From the NCBI RefSeq assembly GCF_020991415.1, contig NZ_JAJMOY010000003.1:558001-622000 (forward strand): DNA of 64,000 nt. The letters run 5' to 3'. The position numbers were made by a program, and so were the translations under genes. The notes beneath the pieces are model-generated. The model was not told the DNA's origin and searched no databases. It saw only the letters and a list, made by a program, of their open reading frames with translations. Below, piece by piece: positions 35,588 to 44,557 of the stretch; the first letter of the stretch is position 1; each line of letters begins with the position of its first letter. This DNA is from Flavobacterium sp. ENC (GTDB lineage: Bacteria; Bacteroidota; Bacteroidia; Flavobacteriales; Flavobacteriaceae).

Positions 35588-35619
35588 AAGCCTGATATCT
35601 TTTGGTATCAGGCTTTTTT
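35588..35619 (+). terminator. Intrinsic terminator of the fructan operon
   Basis: Perfect 10-base arms AAGCCTGATA and TATCAGGCTT enclose an 8-base loop and are followed by TTTT. It lies just after the fructokinase gene. Confidence 0.9.
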
Positions 35620-35665
35620 ATGGAAAAGTTAAACGTATTTTTTAATTTCAATTTTGCCCATAAAA

Positions 35666-35689
35666 AAGTCCTAATTTTCATTAGGACTT
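35666..35689 (-). terminator. Intrinsic terminator of the GH16 gene
   Basis: Perfect 9-base arms AAGTCCTAA and TTAGGACTT enclose 6 bases. On the minus strand the stem is followed by six T, about 100 bases beyond the GH16 stop codon, so it closes the minus-strand polysaccharide operon. With the plus-strand terminator at 35588 it separates the two loci. Confidence 0.85.
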
Positions 35690-35788
35690 CTTGTAGGGAG
35701 AGTATTCGGACCTTAAGGCGGAAACCCTCGTATTTCCTGATTATACCTGCTTTTTTTAATTGAAGGTAAAAATCGACTCTAGTATAAA

Positions 35789-36715
35789 TTAGATTGGTCT
35801 TTTGTAAACCGTTACATCATCTACCCACATCATTACAGATGAAAATAAATTGATTTTATTAGGGTCTATGAAATTGGAATCTTTTGATCCAACATTTAGA
35901 TTAAATATAATCGAGTGTGGTCCGAAATTATTTAAATTAAGATTTCCTGCACTACTATTGGTATACGTGGAGACCGTTACATTATCTACCTTTATGGTTA
36001 CAGTTACCACATTGTCTTTCATTTTCCAGAAGGATTCATATAAATGCCATCCGCCATTTCCGTTTACATCAAAATTACCCGGATAGTTTCGCTCTGCAGC
36101 GTTTCCTATAAGGTTTGTTCCGCTGGAAGTTCCATAGAAAAGATTTGAAGTAAAACGACTGGCATTAGGGGCAAAAGAATACCCTTCCATGATGTCAATT
36201 TCTCCTTTGGTTGGCCACGCATTTTGCTGCACAGACCAGAAGGCAGGCCAGGCACCATAAGTTTGTGTGAAAGATTTATAAGTTCCGCCATCCATCGCTA
36301 CTAATTTAATATTGGCAGAAAGCATATACTCGGTATTATTTTCAGGCTTGTATTGATAATGAGAAGAAATGAATCCGGATTGATATTTGTACGTACTCAA
36401 TTTTGTAGTCTTGATTTCCAGACATTGTTTTCCATCTCTCCATTGCGTAGTGGGCACTGAACTGGCATAGTCGCAATACCAGGAATTATAATCCGCCCGT
36501 TGTTCTTTCGTCCATTGTGACAAATTTGAACCTACATTAAATGTATCTTCAAATTGCTTGACCCATGGGGCACCGGCTACTTTGGCTGTACTGTTTTTTG
36601 TACCCGCAGTTGCAGATTGGTCTTTTGCCGTTGGGGATGCATCCTCTGCGCAGGAAGTAAATCCTAAGCCAAATACACAGGTCACTGTTAATGCTAATAA
36701 ATTTAATTTTTTCAT
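35789..36715 (-). CDS. GH16 endo-beta-glucanase-type lipoprotein
   Basis: The 308-residue lipoprotein has a signal ending in GFTSC (Cys22) and a Ser/Thr/Ala-rich linker to about residue 48. The GH16 jelly-roll shows W-P-A-F-W (156-160) and the catalytic motif G-E-I-D-I-M-E with nucleophile Glu172, assisting Asp174 and acid/base Glu177. The E-x-D-x-x-E form (with the bulge) is typical of laminarinase-like GH16 members rather than the E-x-D-x-E lichenases. It should cut beta-1,3- or mixed-linkage glucan at the cell surface, but GH16 also includes galactan-cutting enzymes. It is the last gene of the minus-strand operon, 57 bases after GH10, and a terminator follows. Confidence 0.9.
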   Translation of the reverse strand: MKKLNLLALTVTCVFGLGFTSCAEDASPTAKDQSATAGTKNSTAKVAGAPWVKQFEDTFNVGSNLSQWTKEQRADYNSWYCDYASSVPTTQWRDGKQCLEIKTTKLSTYKYQSGFISSHYQYKPENNTEYMLSANIKLVAMDGGTYKSFTQTYGAWPAFWSVQQNAWPTKGEIDIMEGYSFAPNASRFTSNLFYGTSSGTNLIGNAAERNYPGNFDVNGNGGWHLYESFWKMKDNVVTVTIKVDNVTVSTYTNSSAGNLNLNNFGPHSIIFNLNVGSKDSNFIDPNKINLFSSVMMWVDDVTVYKRPI

Positions 36716-36772
36716 AATTTAATTTTTTGGTTTATTGATAGTTGAAGTAAAGTATTATAGTTTTGAAAAAAA

Positions 36773-38164
36773 TTAATCTAAGCCTTCCAGAAATCCGGTA
36801 TGAGCGCTTTTAATTGCAAAATTTGAATCGTACAATAAAGGCCAGTCATTTCCCGGGTGGTTAAGTTCTGTGCTATACGGAATCCAGGATTCATTATCCT
36901 TCATTCCCCAAACAGTTAAGGCATATTTATTTGCTGCAGGAAGTGCATTATAGAGTTGCACAATCTCTTTGTATTTTGCTTTTTGAGCCAGTCTTCTTTC
37001 ATTCGTAAAAGTCGAAATGTCATTCGATTGATTCACTTGTATGTCCAATTCCGAAACATGGATTTTAAGCCCTTTTGCTACCGCTTTGTTCAGATCAGTT
37101 TGAATTTGGGCTTTTGTTGGGTTTAAGTAATTGTTATGCATCTGAAAACCAAGACCATCAATAAGATTACTTGCTTTTAAATCATCTACAATGCTAAAAA
37201 CTTTGTCTTGTTTTGGCGCATTAGTTGAAGTTGCATAATCATTATAAAACAACAATAAAGAGTTGTCGCCAGCTGCTTTTGCTGCATCTCTTGCCCACTG
37301 AAAACAATCTTTGACATAGCTGGCACCCATTCGTTGCAGAAAAATTGTATTTCTCATAGCTCCGCCATTGTCATCTACGGCTTCATTAACCACATCCCAT
37401 GATTTTACTTTTCCTGCGTAATGCGTAACAACATCCGTAATGTATTTTTTTACTTCTGCTTTAAATTCGGCATCAGTACCGGAAAAATCTTTTAACCATT
37501 GCGGCACTGAATTATGCCAGACCAAAGCATGACCGTGAACATTGATCGTATTAGAATTTCCGTAAGCAACAATTTTATCCGCTACCGTCCAGTTGTAAAC
37601 GCCACTCGCGGTAGAAATTTGATCCATTTTCATTTCGTATTCGGCAGAAATACTGCTGAATTCATTTTTCAGAATAATATCATAAGGACTTCCGGTAGTT
37701 AATTGTGAAGCTTTTATGGCCATACCAATAAAAAATGGATTGGCTAATTTATTTGCTTTTACTTTTAAGAATGCAGGATCTTCGGGAACGTTGCTGGAAC
37801 CTGTGGTTACAACACTTATAACATTGGAGTAACCCGAAGTCTCTGTTTCATTTTTTGCGCGAACACGGTAATAATATTGTGTACCTCCGGTTAAACCCAC
37901 GACAACTTCGTTTAAATCAGTAACTTCTTTTGCATTGTAATTAGGTACAAAAGTGGAGAAATTTTCGCTTGTTGAAACATCGAGAAGATAGCTTTTTGCA
38001 TGGGAAACATAATTCCATTTTGCTCTAAAACCTGCATCGTTTGCGTCTTTTGCTGCGTTTGCAACAGGTGTTTCTAAACTATTAGCAACGATATTGTCTT
38101 CTTTTGAACAAGAATTCAAAAGGAAGAAGATACCAGTCAGCATTAGTAAAAATTTAATTTTCAT
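36773..38164 (-). CDS. GH10 endo-beta-1,4-xylanase-type lipoprotein with fibronectin III domain
   Basis: The 463-residue lipoprotein has a signal ending in LLNSC (Cys19), a fibronectin type III domain (about 33-122, with QYYYRVRAKN) and a GH10 TIM barrel from about residue 135. The barrel shows HGHALVWH (210-217), acid/base Glu261 in WDVVNEA and nucleophile Glu372 in HVSELDI, with Q-M-H-N at 341. GH10 enzymes mainly cut xylan internally; some act on mixed-linkage glucan. A lipidated GH10 next to SusCD is usual for surface attack on the polymer. A direct repeat with 20-base period lies 18-47 bases upstream of its start, and a hairpin separates it from the surface binding protein gene. Confidence 0.93.
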   Translation of the reverse strand: MKIKFLLMLTGIFFLLNSCSKEDNIVANSLETPVANAAKDANDAGFRAKWNYVSHAKSYLLDVSTSENFSTFVPNYNAKEVTDLNEVVVGLTGGTQYYYRVRAKNETETSGYSNVISVVTTGSSNVPEDPAFLKVKANKLANPFFIGMAIKASQLTTGSPYDIILKNEFSSISAEYEMKMDQISTASGVYNWTVADKIVAYGNSNTINVHGHALVWHNSVPQWLKDFSGTDAEFKAEVKKYITDVVTHYAGKVKSWDVVNEAVDDNGGAMRNTIFLQRMGASYVKDCFQWARDAAKAAGDNSLLLFYNDYATSTNAPKQDKVFSIVDDLKASNLIDGLGFQMHNNYLNPTKAQIQTDLNKAVAKGLKIHVSELDIQVNQSNDISTFTNERRLAQKAKYKEIVQLYNALPAANKYALTVWGMKDNESWIPYSTELNHPGNDWPLLYDSNFAIKSAHTGFLEGLD

Positions 38165-38181
38165 ACTGTGTTTTTATTATA

Positions 38182-38211
38182 GAATATCCTTTTGTGATTT
38201 TGAATATCCTT
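38182..38211 (-). promoter_or_regulatory. Direct repeat with 20-bp period upstream of GH10
   Basis: AAGGATATTC (minus strand) occurs twice, at 38202-38211 and 38182-38191, exactly 20 bases apart, just upstream of the GH10 start. Two identical 10-base boxes two helical turns apart are the usual geometry for AraC-type regulators, the output domain of HTCS proteins. No other copy was seen in the window. Confidence 0.45.
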
Positions 38212-38238
38212 ATTTATAGTTTCTGTTTTTTTTAGTGT

Positions 38239-38272
38239 AAAAGAGGTTGTTTTTGGTCACAACCTCTTTTTT
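38239..38272 (-). terminator. Hairpin inside the beta-glucan/xylan locus, possible terminator or attenuator
   Basis: Perfect 12-base arms AAAAGAGGTTGT and ACAACCTCTTTT enclose 8 bases; both outer ends form A/T tracts, so it can work on either strand. It lies between the surface binding-protein gene and GH10, so it would end or reduce read-through from the SusC-SusD transcript into the enzyme genes. Confidence 0.7.
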
Positions 38273-38299
38273 CCTGAGAGCTTAAAATGCAATCATTAA

Positions 38300-39418
38300 T
38301 TATTTGTAACGAACCTTAATATTATCGTATTTTATTATACTTGGATTAGGGGTGTCTGATTGCACTATTCCTACTTTGATTTCATTAACTTTAGAAGCAT
38401 CCAGCGTAGTGGCAGGTTCCCCAAAACCATAATTATCTTTAAAATCCGCCAAAGTTATTGTCTTAGTAGTCCAGTTAACATCCGTTATTTTAAAATTATA
38501 GCCATAGTTTTTATTATCAATAGTATTTAATTGAATGGCAAATTGAGCACCAATTACATTGGCACTTACGTCAATATCTATAAAAGTTTTTGTTGCATCA
38601 TTATTGGAGGAATTTAGGAAATTAGCTCCACCGCCTGCACTGCTTCCATTGTAACCGTTGGCAGTTGAGCCAGTCCACGCAAGAGTTGCATAATTACCTG
38701 TTGGGCCGCCTGGAGTATTTGCGTTAAAACTATCGACATCACCATAAGAATTCCAAGTCGTTCTTGTACCGTTTCCGTCAAAATCAGACACAATAACAAC
38801 GATTTCCGGAGTTACGGGAGGTGGAATCTGTATCACTTTTTTTGCTATACCTCCCGGCGTAGTAAGTACTAACTCTGAGCCAAAGACTGCATCTGCTGGC
38901 ACACCAATAATAATTGCAGAAGATGATTTTAGCGTATAACTCACTTCTTTTCCTGCTAAGGTTACCGATGAAATATTATAAAACCACGTTCCCTGAATTT
39001 CTAACGGAAATCCCGGAGTTGCTACCACAGGATCTGTTACTGTAATAGTGGGAACAGGCTGTAAAATCTCAATGTTTTTGGTTACAGATCCGGTTCCGGT
39101 TATAAATGTAATAGGCTGAACCCCAAATCTGCTTCCTAGTTTATCATCAAAAGGAATAGTAAAAATAAACGCTTTATCTGAATTATAGTTTGGATTGAAA
39201 CTGACATTAATTTTGTTATCCAGCGTAATTTTTTTTAATCCTTTTAAACCTTCACCTTCAACTCTGACTTTATTTAATGGAAAAGCCTGATTCAACAGAT
39301 CTCCCGGTTCAGCAACCATGGCATCTATACTTGCAGTAGTCGAATCGTCATTTTGGCAAGCTGTAAAAGAGGCCAATGCCAAAAGAATTATAATTCTATA
39401 TGTTATTTTCTTAATCAT
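38300..39418 (-). CDS. Surface glycan-binding lipoprotein with IPT/TIG-like domains
   Basis: The 372-residue lipoprotein has a signal ending in SFTAC (Cys21). Two Ig-like IPT/TIG-type domains follow at about 35-120 and 122-200, the second containing V-A-T-P-G-F-P-L-E-I-Q-G-T-W-F and SSVTLAGKEV. The C-terminal domain (about 205-372) is a beta-sandwich rich in Gly, Asn and Trp, with TTWNSYGDVDSF and a final strand K-Y-D-N-I-K-V-R-Y-K, like a carbohydrate-binding fold. Such proteins occupy the SusE/SGBP-B place in xylan and glucan loci and tether polymer to the surface. It lies 7 bases after the SusD gene, in the same transcript. Confidence 0.82.
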   Translation of the reverse strand: MIKKITYRIIILLALASFTACQNDDSTTASIDAMVAEPGDLLNQAFPLNKVRVEGEGLKGLKKITLDNKINVSFNPNYNSDKAFIFTIPFDDKLGSRFGVQPITFITGTGSVTKNIEILQPVPTITVTDPVVATPGFPLEIQGTWFYNISSVTLAGKEVSYTLKSSSAIIIGVPADAVFGSELVLTTPGGIAKKVIQIPPPVTPEIVVIVSDFDGNGTRTTWNSYGDVDSFNANTPGGPTGNYATLAWTGSTANGYNGSSAGGGANFLNSSNNDATKTFIDIDVSANVIGAQFAIQLNTIDNKNYGYNFKITDVNWTTKTITLADFKDNYGFGEPATTLDASKVNEIKVGIVQSDTPNPSIIKYDNIKVRYK

Positions 39419-39425
39419 AGTAAAG

Positions 39426-40949
39426 TTAGTTAAAGTTAAAAGGAACCGGAGGCTCTAATAATGATGGATTAGTATCAATAGCAGATTGCGGTAATGGCAA
39501 TTCAAAATAGTTACTACCCGGAGTGATCTTTCTGGAAATCAAATCTGTTCTGGCATCATCAGAATAAAAACCTACTTCCTGCTGCGAAATAATTGCTGTT
39601 GCTTCTGCCAGACCACGGCGTTTTAAATCAAAGAAATATTGCCCTTCAAGTGCAAATTCAATTCTTCTTTCGTTGAATAAATCATTTCTTGTAAGTACTG
39701 TTTTGGCTGGTAATCCGGCTCTGGCTCTAACTTCATTGAAAGAGCTTAAAGCAGCGGCAGAAGTTGTTGAAGCGGCTCCTGCCAAAAGCGCCTCGGAATT
39801 CATAAGCAAAACATCAGAATATCTAAGTATAATTGTGTTTTGTGAAGTTTTCATAAAAAACACATCGTTTCTTTCGGCAGCAGAACCTACAATGTATTTT
39901 CTGAAATTAGCTGCTGTTGAAGAGTATATTTTTTTATATCTGAAACCACCTTGTTTTTTTAATAATTCCGGATAAAAGTCACCATCTGTCATAATCGTGC
40001 TCTTTTTTCTGATGTCGTTTGGCTCAAAGCCGCTTTGCAGTGAAATAGAAGGCAGGTAAACTCCCCAACCGTCTCCACCGCCAGTAATTCCGGTGCTTCC
40101 GGGAACTATGTAGGCCTGATTTGTATTTTGTGTTCCCCATTCTGTAGCAATTGCTTTCCATTGCAGGGCAAACATGCTTTCGGCACTATTGTTATTCTCC
40201 GGACTGCTGAATAAGTTTCCGTAATCGGGAATCAAAGTGTATTGATTTCCGATAATTTTCTGAGTTAATGCAGCACACTCTCCATATTCGTTTAATGTTA
40301 AATGCACTTTTGCCAGAATTCCCATTGCTGCAAATTTGGTAACATATCCTTTTTTTACTGAAGTGGCAGGCAAATTTTCAATGGCATATTCCAAATCTTG
40401 TTTTATGAATTTGTAAACATCTGTAACCAGATTTCTTTTTGGCTGAGCTGCTGTTCCTGCTTTATTAATAATGGGTACAGCTCCAAAGCTTCTTACCAGA
40501 TAGAAATAGGCATTGGCTCTCATAAATCTGGATATTGCTATGGCTTTTTTATAAGATGCTTCAGGCAATTCGCTCTTTCTGTCTTCGACTAAACGCATTA
40601 AATTATTCGATTGATCGATAACCGAAAATAACGAAACATATCCTTCTGTCAGGATTGGATTTTGTGAGGTTACCTGGGCATCTTTAAATTGAGCATAAGC
40701 ACCATCAAAGGTAAAAGCGTTGCCGGCATACATATCTCCAACGGCAATCAGGAATTTATCATTAAAAGTAAACCAGGGCTTAAAATATAAACTCTCAGCG
40801 ATTCCGTCAAAAGCAGTAACTCCTTCCGGTAAATCGCCCGGTGTTAATTGATTTTCAGATGGTGCATCCAAAAAATCATCAGAACAGGAAAACAAAGACA
40901 GCAATGGTATCAGCATTCCCATCATAAAAAGTTTAAAAAGTTTTTTCAT
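39426..40949 (-). CDS. susD-like: SusD/RagB-type glycan-binding lipoprotein (beta-glucan/xylan locus)
   Basis: The 507-residue lipoprotein has a signal ending in LFSC (Cys22), followed by S-D-D-F-L-D-A-P-S. SusD features include AISRFMRANAYFYLVRSFGAVP, split here by a conserved Y-F-Y-L-V core, YSDVLLMNSEAL, EVRARAGLP and RRIEFALEGQYFFDLKRRG. The protein is the lipoprotein lid of the SusC partner encoded 60 bases upstream. Length and order are normal for the family. It should bind oligosaccharides released by the GH10 and GH16 enzymes of the locus. Confidence 0.94.
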   Translation of the reverse strand: MKKLFKLFMMGMLIPLLSLFSCSDDFLDAPSENQLTPGDLPEGVTAFDGIAESLYFKPWFTFNDKFLIAVGDMYAGNAFTFDGAYAQFKDAQVTSQNPILTEGYVSLFSVIDQSNNLMRLVEDRKSELPEASYKKAIAISRFMRANAYFYLVRSFGAVPIINKAGTAAQPKRNLVTDVYKFIKQDLEYAIENLPATSVKKGYVTKFAAMGILAKVHLTLNEYGECAALTQKIIGNQYTLIPDYGNLFSSPENNNSAESMFALQWKAIATEWGTQNTNQAYIVPGSTGITGGGDGWGVYLPSISLQSGFEPNDIRKKSTIMTDGDFYPELLKKQGGFRYKKIYSSTAANFRKYIVGSAAERNDVFFMKTSQNTIILRYSDVLLMNSEALLAGAASTTSAAALSSFNEVRARAGLPAKTVLTRNDLFNERRIEFALEGQYFFDLKRRGLAEATAIISQQEVGFYSDDARTDLISRKITPGSNYFELPLPQSAIDTNPSLLEPPVPFNFN

Positions 40950-41009
40950 GACTATTATTTTTTATTTTAACGACTATGAATCATTAAGTTAATTGTGTTT
41001 TTATCAGTT

Positions 41010-44000
41010 TTAGAATTCTAAATTTAATCCCATAGAAGTAGTTCTTGGTACCGGATATCTTCCCAAATCAATACCGCTAAGCGTTATATTTTGATCTAAA
41101 TTTCCTAAAGCAGGATCAAAACCGGAATATTTAGTCCATGTATATAAATTTTGTACATTGACATACAATCTAATTTTAGATATAATGGAATTTTCGAATA
41201 TTTTCTTTGGTAAATCGTAGCTCAAAGAAACATTCTGAATTCTTAAATACGACCCGTCTTCCACAAACCTGTTCGAGATTCTGCCATTTCCATTTGGATC
41301 ATTCAGGCTAATTCTTGGTTCAGTTGTATTTTCGTTTACTCCCGGTTCAAAAGCATTTATGGCCCTTGTACTCACGTTTGCAAAACGATCTCCAAATCCG
41401 GGATAAATACCATCCGTATAATGACGTGTAAAGTTGTAGATTTCATTCCCCTGACTTCCGGTTAAAACAACAGATAAACTAATGTTTTTATATTTAAAGT
41501 TATTGGTAACGGAATAGGTAAAATCAGGAATTGCGCTTCCTATAGCGGTTTGGTCTTTAGCATCAATTTTTCCGTCACCGTTAAGATCCTTAAAACGGAT
41601 ATCACCAATTCCGGTTCCTGTTTCCTGAGTGGGTCCTGCAGCCAATTCTGCAGCATTTTTAAATAATCCGTCCGTAACATATCCATAGAACTGTCCAACC
41701 GGCTGTCCCTCTGTAGTTCTGGTCACGTTATATAAATCAAATTGTACTTTTCCTAATAAAGATTTCCCTGCGCCCTGAAAACTGGTTAGTTCATTGTTAT
41801 ATTTTGAAAAAATAACCGTACTGTCCCATGTAAAGTTTTCGGTAATAATATTTCTGGTATTCAGGGTAAGTTCGATTCCTTTGGTTTCAATTTCACCGGT
41901 ATTCAGGTAATAATTAAGTGCACTTTGATTCGATTCATCATTAATTTGTTTCGTCAGGAAGTTAGAAGAATTTTTAACATAATAGTCAAAGTCTAATTTT
42001 ACTCTGTTATTCAGCATTCCTAATTCGAAACCAACGTTAAACGACTTAAGTGATTCCCATTTGATATCCGGATTACCTAAATTATCGATTGTTGGGGATA
42101 CGCCTCCAAATGGAGATGCCGTCAGGGAAAGAATGGTCTGGTATCTGTTTGCCGGAATATTTTGATTTCCAACAGAACCATAACCCGCTCTGAATTTTAA
42201 ATAATTTACCGTAGAAGATAATGGCTCAAAGAACTTTTCGTTACTCACCGTCCAGCCTGCGGCAAATGATGGGAAATACCCCCATTTGTTATTAGGTCCA
42301 AAGTTCGAAGATGCATCTGCTCTTAAAGACGCTGAAAAAGAATAACGATCAGAAAAACTGTAATTTAATCTCGAAATATAAGAAGTCATAGACCATCTTC
42401 CGGAACCATTTCCGTTAACGGCAGTATCTATATCGCCTATATTTAAGTTGGTAAAATCTCTACTTAAGAAATCACCAGATCTGTAACCGCTTAGATATTC
42501 GTATTGACTTTCCTGTGCTTCCTGACCTAATAAGAACGTAAAATTGTGTTTCTCATTAATGGTTTTATTATACGTTAAATAGTTTTTTAAACTCCAGTAA
42601 AAGCTCTGATCCTGTTGTTTGAATGATTTGTTTAAAAGTTCAGACACATTTCCTAAAGTGTAGGCAGGTGCAAAAGAGCTGCTTTTTGCAAAATTTAAAT
42701 CATATCCTAATTCCGTTCTAAAAACCAAACCTTTGGTAAGAGTGAAATCAGCAAATACATTTCCGTTGATTTTATATCGGTCCGATTTGGCATTATTGTA
42801 TTCAGACAAAGCGATTGGATTGGTTGCCTCGTTTGCGGAAGAACCCAAACCACTTGTAGGACCTGCAAAAGAACCATCAGCATATCTAACCGGTAATTCC
42901 GGAGATTGTCTTAAGGTATTCATTACTAAACCACCTCTGTCATCGTTTCGTACCACTTGTTGAGCTGATTTACTGATTGACATATTATTACCAATTTTCA
43001 ACCATGATTTTACATTTGAATCCACGTTTAACCGCATCGACATTCTGTTGAAATCGGAGTTTAGAACAATTCCTTCCTGATCAAAATAATTCAAAGAAGT
43101 ATAATATCTTGTTCCGTCTTTTTCACCTGAAAAGGATATTTGATGGTTGTACATCGTGGCAGTTCTAAAAAGCTCATCCTGCCAGTTGGTGCCATTCCCT
43201 AATAAATCAGGTTTTTGATACTGATAGGGAACTGGCTCACCATTTAGTTTGAAAATTTTAGCCTGATAAGCTGCATATTGAGGCAAGTTTAAAACATCAA
43301 CCGAATTGGTCACTTGCTGGGTTCCCATATACGTTTCATAGGCAAAAGTCGATTTTCCTTTTTTTCCTTTTTTGGTTGTAATCAAAACGACACCATTTGC
43401 ACCATTTGCACCATATATTGCCGTTGATGAAGCATCTTTTAAGATATCAATAGTTTCGATATCCGAAATATTCAATCCTGACAAAGCGGAATTTTTAGTT
43501 TGTCCGCTTCCGCCGCCTAAAGCGCTAAACGAAAAGGAGTCGTTGTTTTTGTCCGCAAAAACAGGAGTTCCGTCAATTACATATAAAGGTTCATTTCCGT
43601 TAATAGAAGTAATTCCCCTAATTTGTACCGAAATTCCTCCTCCCGGTGTACCGGAATTTTGAGTAACATTTACACCTGCAGCTTTACCCACAAGAGCCTG
43701 ATCGATAGAAGTAAAAGGCTTGTCCTGAATATCGGAAGCTTTAATGGAAGAAATGGCACCATTTACATCTTTTCTTTTTGAAGTTCCGTAACCAATTACG
43801 ACTACTTCATTCAATTTTTCAAGGTCATTAACCATAACGACCTGCATTACTGATTTTGTGTCTGCTGGCAGTAAGACATTTTTATATCCTATATAGCTAA
43901 AAATCAATGTACTTTTTGGCTCTACATTGTTTAAGATAAAACCTCCGTCAAAATCGGTGGTTGTTGCATTTTTTGTTCCTTGTACAAGTACACCAACACC

Positions 44001-44114
44001 GGGTAAGCCCATTCCGCCTGATGTTACTTTTCCTTTAACAGTCTGAGCAAAGAAAAAATTTCCCCACATACATACTATTAAACATAATAGTTTTTTGAAT
44101 GTTCTTTTCTGCAT
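41010..44114 (-). CDS. susC-like: SusC-type TonB-dependent transporter (beta-glucan/xylan locus)
   Basis: The 1,034-residue outer-membrane transporter starts with a signal peptide ending in NFFFAQ, then the carboxypeptidase-D-like domain (about 25-100; VKGKVTSGGMGLPGVGV), the TonB-box-like NEVVVIGYG, and the plug with QIRGITSINGNEPLYVIDG and AIYGANGANG. The barrel ends in MGLNLEF. It imports the oligosaccharides of the locus together with the SusD partner. It is the first gene of the minus-strand operon; its upstream region of 443 bases carries the shared 28-base box, a 21-base-period direct repeat and the terminator of the HTCS gene. Confidence 0.95.
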   Translation of the reverse strand: MQKRTFKKLLCLIVCMWGNFFFAQTVKGKVTSGGMGLPGVGVLVQGTKNATTTDFDGGFILNNVEPKSTLIFSYIGYKNVLLPADTKSVMQVVMVNDLEKLNEVVVIGYGTSKRKDVNGAISSIKASDIQDKPFTSIDQALVGKAAGVNVTQNSGTPGGGISVQIRGITSINGNEPLYVIDGTPVFADKNNDSFSFSALGGGSGQTKNSALSGLNISDIETIDILKDASSTAIYGANGANGVVLITTKKGKKGKSTFAYETYMGTQQVTNSVDVLNLPQYAAYQAKIFKLNGEPVPYQYQKPDLLGNGTNWQDELFRTATMYNHQISFSGEKDGTRYYTSLNYFDQEGIVLNSDFNRMSMRLNVDSNVKSWLKIGNNMSISKSAQQVVRNDDRGGLVMNTLRQSPELPVRYADGSFAGPTSGLGSSANEATNPIALSEYNNAKSDRYKINGNVFADFTLTKGLVFRTELGYDLNFAKSSSFAPAYTLGNVSELLNKSFKQQDQSFYWSLKNYLTYNKTINEKHNFTFLLGQEAQESQYEYLSGYRSGDFLSRDFTNLNIGDIDTAVNGNGSGRWSMTSYISRLNYSFSDRYSFSASLRADASSNFGPNNKWGYFPSFAAGWTVSNEKFFEPLSSTVNYLKFRAGYGSVGNQNIPANRYQTILSLTASPFGGVSPTIDNLGNPDIKWESLKSFNVGFELGMLNNRVKLDFDYYVKNSSNFLTKQINDESNQSALNYYLNTGEIETKGIELTLNTRNIITENFTWDSTVIFSKYNNELTSFQGAGKSLLGKVQFDLYNVTRTTEGQPVGQFYGYVTDGLFKNAAELAAGPTQETGTGIGDIRFKDLNGDGKIDAKDQTAIGSAIPDFTYSVTNNFKYKNISLSVVLTGSQGNEIYNFTRHYTDGIYPGFGDRFANVSTRAINAFEPGVNENTTEPRISLNDPNGNGRISNRFVEDGSYLRIQNVSLSYDLPKKIFENSIISKIRLYVNVQNLYTWTKYSGFDPALGNLDQNITLSGIDLGRYPVPRTTSMGLNLEF

Positions 44115-44270
44115 AAAATTTGGTCGTTTAAGTTAGTTAGTATTTTATTGGAAAATATCTACCAGAAGTGTCTTTTTGCATGCTCAAAAATTGGAATCAT
44201 GCGAAGAAAACTTTTTCTTAAATATTTCTTAACGAAAGTAAAATCTAGTGGGGTGCTATTGTAGAACAGA

Positions 44271-44298
44271 TGAAGCATTTTCTGCAACAAATGATGCA
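44271..44298 (-). promoter_or_regulatory. Spaced box shared with the GH3 promoter region, copy 1
   Basis: Plus-strand TGAAGCATT, 9 unmatched bases, then AAATGATGCA. The same two parts with the same 9-base spacing occur at 51369-51396. Here the box ends 156 bases upstream of the SusC start; the second copy is 145 bases upstream of GH3. Both target genes are on the minus strand and flank the HTCS gene, so it is a candidate HTCS operator. Confidence 0.6.
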
Positions 44299-44326
44299 AA
44301 AAAGGAGCGTAACACGCGATTATGAC

Positions 44327-44356
44327 TAAAACAGACAATTGAGGCATTAAAACAGA
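44327..44356 (-). promoter_or_regulatory. Direct repeat with 21-bp period upstream of SusC
   Basis: TAAAACAGA occurs at 44327-44335 and 44348-44356 on the plus strand, 21 bases apart, beyond the shared box. The spacing of two helical turns suits a dimeric AraC-type regulator. It is absent from the GH3 region. Confidence 0.4.
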
Positions 44357-44482
44357 TACTGAAGTATTGCTATAAAAATTGCTTAAAAAGTATTGTTTGT
44401 ATAAAAAAACAAAACAATATTTTATATATCTTAATTTTTGGTCCGAATTAGGAATCACACTTTTTGAAAAAATAGACTTACA

Positions 44483-44522
44483 AAAAAAAGAGTTCCGATT
44501 TTTATATCGGAACTCTTTTTTT
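44483..44522 (-). terminator. Intrinsic terminator of the HTCS gene
   Basis: Perfect arms GAGTTCCGAT and ATCGGAACTC are extended by A and T tracts and enclose 6 bases. The stem starts 36 bases after the HTCS stop on the minus strand and has an A/T tract on both sides. It separates the regulator from the SusC promoter region. Confidence 0.88.
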
Positions 44523-44557
44523 GATTGTATTTGCATTTAAAGGGACATTTTTAACGC

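Noticed and set aside
44159..44536. A 125-residue minus-strand reading frame upstream of SusC
   Set aside because: It runs through the HTCS terminator hairpin and the candidate operator boxes, has biased Phe/Lys/Ser content from AT-rich DNA and resembles no protein.
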